Assembly: GCF_018128905.1 (NCBI RefSeq) | Contig: NZ_CP063808.1 | Location: 3,100,001 to 3,164,000, forward strand | Origin: Streptomyces sp. A2-16 | GTDB taxonomy: Bacteria > Actinomycetota > Actinomycetes > Streptomycetales > Streptomycetaceae | Length of the DNA: 64,000 nt | Reading direction: 5' to 3' | Shown: positions 32,719 to 39,955 of the stretch, piece by piece | Layout: each line of letters opens with the position of its first letter | How positions within the stretch are numbered: the first letter of the stretch is position 1 | Made by a program: the position numbers and the translations under genes | Notes under the pieces: model-generated | Database searches by the model: none | Told to the model about the DNA's origin: nothing | Seen by the model: only the letters and a program-made list of their open reading frames with translations

Positions 32719-34773
32719 ATGTCCGACGTCAACCGGCGCAGATTCCTCCAACTCGCGGGTGCCACGACGGCGTTCAGCGCGCTCTCGAACAGCATCCAGC
32801 GCGCCGCCGCCCTTCCGGCCCACCACCGCACGGGGACGATCGAGGACGTCGAGCACGTCGTCGTCCTGATGCAGGAGAACCGGTCCTTCGACCACTACTT
32901 CGGCTCGCTCAGAGGCGTGCGCGGCTTCGGCGACCCGCGCCCGGTGACGCTGGACAACGGCAAGTCCGTCTGGCACCAGACGGACGGGAACGGCAAGGAG
33001 ATCCTGCCGTTCCGTCCCGAGGCCGACGACCTGGGCCTGCAGTTCATCCAGGACCTCCCGCACGGCTGGAACGACGGACACGCCGCCTTCAACGGGGGCA
33101 AGTACGACAAATGGGTCCCGAACAAGGGGTCCACGACCATGGCGTACCTGACCCGCGAGGACATTCCCTTCCACTACGCCCTCGCGGACTCCTTCACCAT
33201 CTGCGACGCCTACCACTGCTCGTTCATCGGCTCGACCGACCCCAACCGCTACTACATGTGGACGGGGTACACGGGCAACGACGGCCAGGGCGGCGGCCCG
33301 GTCCTCGGCAACGACGAGGTCGGCTACGGCTGGACCACCTACCCCGAGCGCCTGGAGAAGGCCGGCGTCTCCTGGAAGATCTACCAGGACGTCGGCGACG
33401 GCCTCGACGCGAACGGCTCCTGGGGCTGGATCCCGGACGCCTACCGCGGCAACTACGGCGACAACTCGCTCCTCTACTTCAACCAGTACCGCAACGCCAA
33501 GCCCGGCGACCCGCTGTACGACAAGGCCCGCACCGGCACCGACTACACCAAGGGCGAGGGCTACTTCGACCGGCTCAAGGCCGACGTCAAGGCCGGGAAG
33601 CTGCCCCAGGTCTCCTGGATCGTCGCCCCCGAGGCCTTCACCGAGCACCCCAACTGGCCCGCCAACTACGGTGCCTGGTACATCGCCCAGGTCCTGGACG
33701 CGCTCACCTCCGACCCGAAGGTCTGGGCGAGGACTGCCCTGTTCATCACCTACGACGAGAACGACGGCTTCTTCGACCACGTGGTCCCGGCGTACCCGGC
33801 GGGATCCGTCGCGCAGGGCAAGTCCACGGTCGACCCCGCCCTCGACCTCTTCAAGGGCGACGCCGGCCACCCGGCCGGACCCTACGGACTCGGCCAGCGC
33901 GTGCCCATGCTCGTCGTCTCGCCCTGGAGCAAGGGCGGTTACGTCTGCTCAGAGACGCTGGACCACACCTCGATCATCCGCTTCCTGGAGACCCGGTTCG
34001 GCGTCCACGAGCCCAACATCTCGCCTTGGCGGCGCGCGGTCTGCGGTGATCTCACCTCGGCCTTCGACTTCTCCCGCAAGGACACCAGGCCGGTCGCCCT
34101 CCCGGACACCGACGGCTACGAACCGCCGGACCGCGAGCGCCACCCCGACTACGTGCCGGTCCCGCCCGCCGTCGGTGCCCTGCCGAAGCAGGAGCGCGGG
34201 CTGCGCCCCGCCCGACCGCTCAAGTACGCCCCGCACGTGGACGGTTCGGTGGACGCGAAGAGCGGGAAGTTCACGCTCGCCTTCGCCTCCGGCGCCAAGG
34301 CCGGTGCCGCCTTCCTGGTGACCTCCGGCAACCGCACGGACGGACCCTGGAGTTACACCACCGAGGCCGGCAAGACCGTCTCGGACACCTGGAACTCGGC
34401 GTACTCGAAGGGGTCGTACGACCTGACCGTGCACGGTCCCGGCGGCTTCCTGCGTGCCTTCAAGGGGTCGAACAAGGCCGCGGGTCCCGAGGTCACCGCC
34501 CGCCACCGCGGCGACGACGTCGAGCTGTCCTTCACCAACAAGGGCTCCGGCACGGTCCGTCTGCAGGTCGTGAGCGGCTACGGCGGCCGGACGAAGACGT
34601 TCACGGTGCGGGCCGGGTCCACCGTCCGGCACACCTTCGACCTCAAGGCCGGGAGGCGCTGGTACGACCTGACGGTCACGTCCGAGAGCGACGCGGCCTT
34701 TGTGCGACGGTTCGCCGGACATGTCGAGAACGGGCGTCCCGGGGTGAGCGACCCGGCCGTAATCACCAGGTAA
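32719..34773 (+). CDS. Secreted phosphocholine-specific phospholipase C (Tat substrate)
   Basis: The 684-residue enzyme has a twin-arginine signal MSDVNRRRFLQLAGATTAFS, then the phosphoesterase (PlcN/acid-phosphatase-like) core: EHVVVLMQENRSFDHYFGSL with the nucleophile region, FITYDENDGFFDHVVPAYPA, MLVVSPWSKGG and LDHTSIIRFLETRFG. Two C-terminal DUF756 beta-domains (about 490-590 and 595-675) complete the bacterial PLC layout. It would release phosphorylated head groups from phosphatidylcholine-type lipids outside the cell. GAGAGG lies about 10 bp before the ATG. No clear PHO box was found. Confidence 0.88.
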   Translation: MSDVNRRRFLQLAGATTAFSALSNSIQRAAALPAHHRTGTIEDVEHVVVLMQENRSFDHYFGSLRGVRGFGDPRPVTLDNGKSVWHQTDGNGKEILPFRPEADDLGLQFIQDLPHGWNDGHAAFNGGKYDKWVPNKGSTTMAYLTREDIPFHYALADSFTICDAYHCSFIGSTDPNRYYMWTGYTGNDGQGGGPVLGNDEVGYGWTTYPERLEKAGVSWKIYQDVGDGLDANGSWGWIPDAYRGNYGDNSLLYFNQYRNAKPGDPLYDKARTGTDYTKGEGYFDRLKADVKAGKLPQVSWIVAPEAFTEHPNWPANYGAWYIAQVLDALTSDPKVWARTALFITYDENDGFFDHVVPAYPAGSVAQGKSTVDPALDLFKGDAGHPAGPYGLGQRVPMLVVSPWSKGGYVCSETLDHTSIIRFLETRFGVHEPNISPWRRAVCGDLTSAFDFSRKDTRPVALPDTDGYEPPDRERHPDYVPVPPAVGALPKQERGLRPARPLKYAPHVDGSVDAKSGKFTLAFASGAKAGAAFLVTSGNRTDGPWSYTTEAGKTVSDTWNSAYSKGSYDLTVHGPGGFLRAFKGSNKAAGPEVTARHRGDDVELSFTNKGSGTVRLQVVSGYGGRTKTFTVRAGSTVRHTFDLKAGRRWYDLTVTSESDAAFVRRFAGHVENGRPGVSDPAVITR

Positions 34774-34836
34774 AGGCGGTCGGGGTACCGCCGAACAGGT
34801 GGCCGAACAGTGATCGTGCCGGGGTAGTGTGCCCCG

Positions 34837-35670
34837 GTGACCACGCATTCGAACACACCTGCAGGCTGGTACCCCGATCCGCACGGAGCGTCCCAGACGC
34901 TCCGTTACTGGGACGGGGCGCAGTGGACCCAGCACACCAACAGCGAGCAGCAGGGGGCCGGGCAGGCGCCTCAGACTCCCCAGATGCCGCAGCAGTCGGC
35001 CGGTCCCGACCCGCGCGTGCAGCGTCAGGTGCAGCAGCAGGCCGGGGTCACGGCGGACGGCACGGGCGGCGGCACGCTGTTCACCGAGCCGGTGCTCGTG
35101 GTGAACCAGAAGGCCAAGCTGATCGAGGTGACCAACGAGTACAAGGTCATGGATCAGAACGGCAACCAGCTCGGTTCCGTCACCCAGGTCGGGCAGAGCG
35201 CGCTGAAGAAGGTGCTGCGCTTCGTCTCCAGCCTCGACCAGTACATGACCCACAAGCTGGAGATCCGTGACGCCCACGGTCAGCCGGTGCTCCTGCTGAC
35301 ACGGCCGGCGAAGTTCCTCAAGTCCCGGGTGATCGTGCAGCGCCCGGACGGGTCGCAGGTGGGCGAGATCGTCCAGCAGAACGTCATCGGGAAGATCAAC
35401 TTCGCGATCAACGTGGACGGGCAGCAGGTCGGCGCCATCAAGGCCGAGAACTGGCGGGCCTGGAACTTCGCGATCGTCGACCACACGGAGAACGAGGTCG
35501 CCCGGATCACGAAGACGTGGGAGGGACTCGCCAAGACGATGTTCACGACCGCGGACAACTACGTGCTGCAGATCCACTACCAACTGCCCGAACCGCTGTT
35601 GAGCCTGGTCGTCGCCACGGCGTTGACCGTGGACACGGCGCTGAAGCAGGACGCTCGCGGGTTCGGCTGA
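34837..35670 (+). CDS. DUF2510 and LURP-one/scramblase-related protein
   Basis: The 277-residue protein has an N-terminal DUF2510 unit (PAGWYPDPHG...LRYWDGAQWTQHT), a Gln/Pro-rich linker (35-75), and a C-terminal LURP-one-related (tubby/phospholipid-scramblase-like) beta-barrel starting TLFTEPVLVVNQKAKLIEVT and containing KLEIRDAHGQPVLLL and NFAIVDHTENEVARITKTW. No signal peptide; it may associate with the membrane through a C-terminal helix. GTG start. The cellular role of this architecture is unknown. It is convergent to the EamA gene with a 6-bp gap. Confidence 0.82.
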   Translation: MTTHSNTPAGWYPDPHGASQTLRYWDGAQWTQHTNSEQQGAGQAPQTPQMPQQSAGPDPRVQRQVQQQAGVTADGTGGGTLFTEPVLVVNQKAKLIEVTNEYKVMDQNGNQLGSVTQVGQSALKKVLRFVSSLDQYMTHKLEIRDAHGQPVLLLTRPAKFLKSRVIVQRPDGSQVGEIVQQNVIGKINFAINVDGQQVGAIKAENWRAWNFAIVDHTENEVARITKTWEGLAKTMFTTADNYVLQIHYQLPEPLLSLVVATALTVDTALKQDARGFG

Positions 35671-35676
35671 GCCGGC

Positions 35677-36624
35677 CTACAGCGCGGTCAGGTGCCCCGG
35701 CTCGGGCTGCCGGGGCACGCCCATGTCCCGCAGCGCCGGTTCCACCGACGCCGTCGACGGCTCCAGCCTCAGGACCGCCGCCACCGGGTGTTCCTCGTCC
35801 GCCGGGACCTGGGGCATCCGGGTCAGCAGCACGACGCCCCACGCCGCCAGGCCCGCTCCCGCCAGCGCCAGCAGGACGCCCGCCGCGCCGCCCCGCAGGC
35901 CCTCGCCCAGGAGGGACAGGCCGATCACAGCGGCGGCCACCGGATTGGCCAGGGTCACCACCGCCAGCGGGGCGCCCAGACCGTCGCGGTAGGCGGTCTG
36001 GGAGAGCAGGAGCCCACCCGCGGCGAAGGCCGCCACGAGCAGGGCCACGCCGATCACCTGGACGCTGAGGAGCGACTGGGAACGGTCGGTCGCGGCGACC
36101 GTCACGGTCTGGGTGAGCGCGGAGGCCACTCCCGAGGCGACCCCGGACGCCGACGCGTGCCGTATCCCGGGCCGGGCGCCGGGACGGGCCAGCAGCCCGA
36201 TCAGCGCCGCCGTCACCGCGGCCACCGCCACCGCCTCGGAGGTGCTCAGCACCTTCCCGGGCGCGGAGCCGGACGCCACCACCAGGATCGCGGCGAGGCC
36301 GGCCAGGGTGTACGCGGTGCCCCGCCACTCCGTCGCGCCGACCCGGCGCCCCGCGATCCGCGCGCCCAGCGGCACCGCGGCGACCAGGGTGAGGGCGCCG
36401 AGCGGCTGGACCACGGTCAGGGGGCCGTACTTGAGCGCGACGACGTGCAGCAGCGCCGCCGCCGCGTTGAGCCCGACCGATCCCCACCAGGCACCCGAGC
36501 CCAGCATCCGCAGCACACCGGTGCCGGGGTTGCGGGAGGCGAGGCGCTCCTGGGCGACGGCGGCGGCCGCGTAGGCGACGGAGGAGAGCAGGGACAGTCC
36601 TACGGCGAGCAGGGTGGCGTTCAT
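35677..36624 (-). CDS. EamA/DMT-family transporter-like membrane protein
   Basis: The 315-residue protein has about ten predicted membrane helices in two halves, typical of drug/metabolite transporters: LLAVGLSLLSSVAYAAAAVA at the start and PLAVVTLANPVAAAVIGLSL in the second half, plus a hydrophilic C-terminal tail of about 45 residues. The ATG at 36624 overlaps the stop of the PAP2 gene (ATGA), making a two-gene operon. Substrate unknown; the pairing with a lipid phosphatase suggests a lipid or isoprenoid-related function (inference). Confidence 0.8.
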   Translation of the reverse strand: MNATLLAVGLSLLSSVAYAAAAVAQERLASRNPGTGVLRMLGSGAWWGSVGLNAAAALLHVVALKYGPLTVVQPLGALTLVAAVPLGARIAGRRVGATEWRGTAYTLAGLAAILVVASGSAPGKVLSTSEAVAVAAVTAALIGLLARPGARPGIRHASASGVASGVASALTQTVTVAATDRSQSLLSVQVIGVALLVAAFAAGGLLLSQTAYRDGLGAPLAVVTLANPVAAAVIGLSLLGEGLRGGAAGVLLALAGAGLAAWGVVLLTRMPQVPADEEHPVAAVLRLEPSTASVEPALRDMGVPRQPEPGHLTAL

Positions 36625-37424
36625 CGGCCCGCTCCGACCAGGACGTTCTCCTTGGGGTCGGCCGACGCGAGCCGCTCCTGCGCCCGGCCCGCGGTCGTGA
36701 CCGTCCGCCGCGGCGCGTGGATGACCGCCAGGGCGATGCCGAGCAGGGCCGCGGCCACGATCGCGTCCATCCAGTAGTGGTTCGCCGTGCCGACGATGAC
36801 CACCAGGGTCACCAGCGGGTGCAGCAGCCACAGCCAGCGGTGACGCGAGCGGGTCGCCACGATCAGGCCGATCGCCACCATCAGGGCCCAGCCGAAGTGC
36901 AGCGAGGGCATCGCCGCGAACTGGTTGGAGAGGGTGTCGGTCTGCGGCGGGCCGTACACGGAGGGGCCGTAGACCTTGGCGGTGTCGACCAGCCCGGCCG
37001 CCGCCAGCATCCGCGGCGGGGCCAGCGGGAAGACGAGGTGCAGCACCAGGGCGGCGCCGGTCAGCGCGGCGAGGACGCGCCGGGCCCAGACGTAGTGGGC
37101 GGGGCGCTTGAGGTACAGCCAGACCAGGAACGCGACCGTGGCCGGGAAGTGGACGGTCGCGTAGTAGGTGTTCGCCAGGTGCGCGAGGGTGTCGCCGTGC
37201 AGCAGCAGCGACTGCACCGAGCCCTCCGAGGGCAGGTGCAGGGTCCGTTCCCAGTCCCACACGCGGTCGGCGTTGCGGAAGGCCTCGGTGGTGTGGCCCG
37301 TGACCAGTTGCCGGCCGAACTTGTAGACGAGGAAGAGTCCTACGACGAGCAGGAGCTCACGGACGAGCGGCGGCCGCGCTGTCGCGTCCGGCTCCGCTTC
37401 TGAAGGCTCGGTGCGGGCATTCAT
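36621..37424 (-). CDS. PAP2-family membrane phosphatase (inositol-phosphotransferase-like)
   Basis: The 267-residue membrane protein carries PAP2 motifs: AAMPSLHFGWALMV (S.H.GW, phosphatase motif 2) and GTANHYWMDAIVAA (motif 3 with His and Asp), and six predicted helices, in the AUR1/IPC-synthase-like subgroup. It should hydrolyse or transfer phosphate groups on lipid or isoprenoid substrates at the outer membrane face. The ATG at 37424 is used because the frame upstream translates the iteron repeats. Expression is probably controlled by the TetR protein encoded divergently. Confidence 0.82.
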   Translation of the reverse strand: MNARTEPSEAEPDATARPPLVRELLLVVGLFLVYKFGRQLVTGHTTEAFRNADRVWDWERTLHLPSEGSVQSLLLHGDTLAHLANTYYATVHFPATVAFLVWLYLKRPAHYVWARRVLAALTGAALVLHLVFPLAPPRMLAAAGLVDTAKVYGPSVYGPPQTDTLSNQFAAMPSLHFGWALMVAIGLIVATRSRHRWLWLLHPLVTLVVIVGTANHYWMDAIVAAALLGIALAVIHAPRRTVTTAGRAQERLASADPKENVLVGAGR

Positions 37425-37503
37425 TCCCCCGGCCCTTTCGCTGACGGTGGTGCAGGTGCTGAATCCGAACGAGGTGGTGACCGGTGCGGATTCCAAAACT
37501 AAT

Positions 37504-37572
37504 CGATACGGCGTCGTACCGATACGCAAGTGTACCGATACGGTCGGGTACCGGTACACTCACGTATCGATA
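37504..37572. promoter_or_regulatory. 16-bp iteron array, candidate multi-site TetR operator
   Basis: Three consecutive 16-bp units start at 37504, 37520 and 37536, each CGATACG plus 5 bases plus GTAC; a fourth (37552) and fifth (37568) begin CGGTAC and CGATAG with inverted CGTATCG at 37563-37569. Overlapping palindromes are GTACCGGTAC (37548-37557), TATCGATA (37565-37572) and a 9-bp inverted repeat (37529-37537/37552-37560). The array lies between the PAP2 start and the TetR start. Confidence 0.75.
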
Positions 37573-37657
37573 GACATACGCCACACTGGAATCCGGGAAT
37601 GAAACGCGGCGACCGTGCAGCACGCCGGCCGCCGGAGCGAGACAAGGGGAAGAGCCG

Positions 37658-38272
37658 ATGACGTCGCAGGCCGCGGACGGACCGGAGACGGTCGCCGCCT
37701 CGCGCCGCTCCAAGATCACGCCGGAGCGTGAGCAGGAGTTCTTCGACGCCGTACTCGAACAGATCCGTGAATGCGGATACGACGCCGTGACCATGGAGGG
37801 TGTCGCCGCCAGCACGCGTTGCAGCAAGTCCACCCTCTACCGGCAGTGGAAGACCAAACCCCAGTTCGTGGTGGCCGCGCTGCGCTCCCGCCGCAGGTCG
37901 AAGTTCGACGGGATCGACACCGGATCGCTCGCCGACGACCTGCGCGAGGCCGCCCGGGCCGCGGGCCGGTGGTCGATGCACGACACCAAGCTGCTCCAGG
38001 CACTCGGCCACGCCGTCACCCAGGACGCGGAACTCGCGCGGGCCCTGCGGGAGGCGCTGGTCGATCCGGAGATCGCCGCACTGAGGCACATTCTCCAGCG
38101 TGGGGTCGACCGGGGCGAGATCGCCGCCGGACACCCGGCGCTGGAGTACATCCCGGCCCAGCTGTTCGGCGTCATCCGCGCGCGTCCCGTGGTCGACGGG
38201 GAGTACGCCGACCCGGACTACCTGGTCCGGTTCGTGGAGGCCGCCGTGCTGCCGGCACTCGGCCTGACCTGA
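37658..38272 (+). CDS. TetR-family regulator
   Basis: The 204-residue protein has the TetR helix-turn-helix (FFDAVLEQIRECGYDAVTME, GVAASTRCSKSTLYRQWKTK) and a helical ligand domain ending LVRFVEAAVLPALGLT. It is divergent from the PAP2/EamA operon across the iteron array, so it very likely represses that operon and itself. The ligand is unknown. GGGGAAG precedes the ATG at 37658. It ends 82 bp before a strong terminator hairpin. Confidence 0.88.
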   Translation: MTSQAADGPETVAASRRSKITPEREQEFFDAVLEQIRECGYDAVTMEGVAASTRCSKSTLYRQWKTKPQFVVAALRSRRRSKFDGIDTGSLADDLREAARAAGRWSMHDTKLLQALGHAVTQDAELARALREALVDPEIAALRHILQRGVDRGEIAAGHPALEYIPAQLFGVIRARPVVDGEYADPDYLVRFVEAAVLPALGLT

Positions 38273-38353
38273 GACCCGGGCCGCCGTCCACGGGATGACT
38301 GGACGGCTGCCCGATCGCGCCGCACCGTGGGGACGGGGGCGGCGCGCACCCCC

Positions 38354-38400
38354 CGGCCGGGTGGGGTTCCTCTTGAGCGGAGAGGCGCCCCACCCGGCCG
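38354..38400. terminator. Convergent hairpin terminator
   Basis: CGGCCGGGTGGGG (38354-38366) and CCCCACCCGGCCG (38388-38400) are exact 13-bp complements around a 21-base loop. It lies between the ends of the TetR gene and the DUF2510 gene and should serve both. Confidence 0.75.
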
Positions 38401-38422
38401 ACCGGTGTCCGGGGGCCGGCCG

Positions 38423-39430
38423 TCAGACGTCCTGGCCGCTGCCGCCGCCCGTCGACACCTTGATGCCCTTGGTGATGTCGTCGATCACGCCCTGACCCTC
38501 CTCGACGTCGACACCGAAGCGGACCACGACGATCTGCTGCGGGTTCGCCGGGGACGGGAAGGCCAGGGACTCGACATAGCCGTCCGAGCCCTTGCTGGTG
38601 ACCGCCTTCCAGCGGACCCGGTACCCCTTCTGCCCGGCCACCGTCACCGCCTCGGAGTCGAGCACGTCGTGCGAGGTGATCGAACCGTAGGTCTTGCCGC
38701 CGTAGGACTGCTCGGCGTTGGCCTCGATGTCGGCCTTGGCGACCTGCTCGGCCGTGCTGCCCTTGGTGCCCAGCGCCAGGGCGGGCGCCGAGTAGGCACC
38801 GCCCTTCGTGCACTTCTCGGAGGTGTCGCCCGGGCAGGCGTAGGAGTCGTTCGAGGTCACGGACGCGCCGACCTGGATCTCCTGGCCGTACCAGTCGTCC
38901 GGGATGGGCAGGCTGATCCCGTCGATCGAGTCGGTCACCGAACCGCTCTCGATCTTCGGCGCCTCGGATCCCTGCGGGGAGGGGGACGCGCCGCCGGAAC
39001 CCCCGCTGCCGGAGCCGCCGCCACCGGAGCCCCCGTTGCCGCCGAAGGGCCCGCCCTGGCCCCCCGTGCCGCCGGGTCCGCCCTGGCCACCGGGCCCCTG
39101 CGAGTTGGCGGTGTTGCCGTTGCCGCTGTCGGCCAGCGCGTACACACCCACGCCTATGCTCGCCAGGACCACGACCGCCACCGCCACGGCTATGCCCATG
39201 CGGCCGCGCCGTGATCCGGTGGGCGGCTGGGCGGGGTACGGCGGATAGGCCGGGTACGGCCCGGCGTCCCCGGGGCTCGCGACCTGTTCGGGGGGACCCC
39301 ATGCGGGGGCCGAGCCGGCGGGTCGGGTCCGCTCCGTCCACGCCTTGCCGTCCCACCAGCGCTCGGTGGCGGGACCGTCACTTGTCTGCCCGGGATCGGG
39401 ATACCACCCGGGGGGAGTCTCCTGCGTCAT
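38423..39430 (-). CDS. DUF2510 membrane-anchored secreted protein
   Basis: The 335-residue protein has an N-terminal DUF2510 (PPGWYPDPGQ...ERWWDGKAWTERTR), a Pro/Tyr-rich cytosolic stretch, one membrane segment (MGIAVAVAVVVLASIGVGVY, about 79-98) and an outside Gly-rich spacer (about 110-145, mostly Gly/Ser) before a globular domain (IPDDWYGQEIQVGASVTSND; AEQVAKADIEANAEQSYGGK; VAGQKGYRVRWKAVT). The outer domain is of unknown function. GGTGGGGG precedes the ATG. DUF2510 links it to the scramblase-like protein at 34.8 kb, but no operon connects them. Confidence 0.78.
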   Translation of the reverse strand: MTQETPPGWYPDPGQTSDGPATERWWDGKAWTERTRPAGSAPAWGPPEQVASPGDAGPYPAYPPYPAQPPTGSRRGRMGIAVAVAVVVLASIGVGVYALADSGNGNTANSQGPGGQGGPGGTGGQGGPFGGNGGSGGGGSGSGGSGGASPSPQGSEAPKIESGSVTDSIDGISLPIPDDWYGQEIQVGASVTSNDSYACPGDTSEKCTKGGAYSAPALALGTKGSTAEQVAKADIEANAEQSYGGKTYGSITSHDVLDSEAVTVAGQKGYRVRWKAVTSKGSDGYVESLAFPSPANPQQIVVVRFGVDVEEGQGVIDDITKGIKVSTGGGSGQDV

Positions 39431-39955
39431 GCCCCCACCGTATGAGCCCTCGGTGAAAGAGGGATGAGAGGGGCGTCCGCCGAATCCACGGACCCGCGCC
39501 CTCCGCCGGAAACCCGCCTCGCCGCAGACGGTCCCGGTCCCGGTGGCAGGGGCGCCCGGGCGGCGGGGTCCGCGACCCGGTGCCGACGCGATCACCCCGG
39601 TCCGGGGACGGGCTCCCTCGGTCCGGCTCGCACCGCAGTCGCCACCGCGCGCGTTCCGCCCCACCGCCTTCGTCGGCGCCCCATAGCACCGCTTGCCCCC
39701 GACCGCCCGCCGCGCGAACAGGGGAGTCCCCCGCGCTCTCGTCCCGGAGCCGCGCGCCGCCTCCGGCCGTTCCGTGCCCCACGACTGACTGATGGTCAGG
39801 TTTGTCGACAGCAGGTCACGGGCAAGGTGCGTCGCCTGCGCGTACTCCAGGTCACCCGTCATGGCAACAGCTGCTCCGACCGCCCTCCGCTTCCGCACCC
39901 GGACGGCTACGCTCGAGATCTGTACGTCGTTCGGGCGACTTGGGGAGGTAGCGGG
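39431..39955. other. 525-bp intergenic region without a convincing gene
   Basis: Open frames exist on both strands (a 70-residue and a 134-residue one), but they lack ribosome binding sites, domain resemblance and a stable third-position bias. Locally AT-richer sequence at about 39780-39810 may hold the promoter of the LAL ATPase gene. No repeat or RNA structure recognised. Confidence 0.6.

Noticed and set aside
37504..37572. Considered as a replication-origin iteron set
   Set aside because: No replication initiator gene, AT-rich region or dnaA-box cluster is nearby; the TetR gene is a simpler explanation.
39378..39782. 134-codon minus-strand ORF in the 525-bp gap
   Set aside because: No ribosome binding site, low-complexity Arg/Gly composition and overlap with the DUF2510 start.
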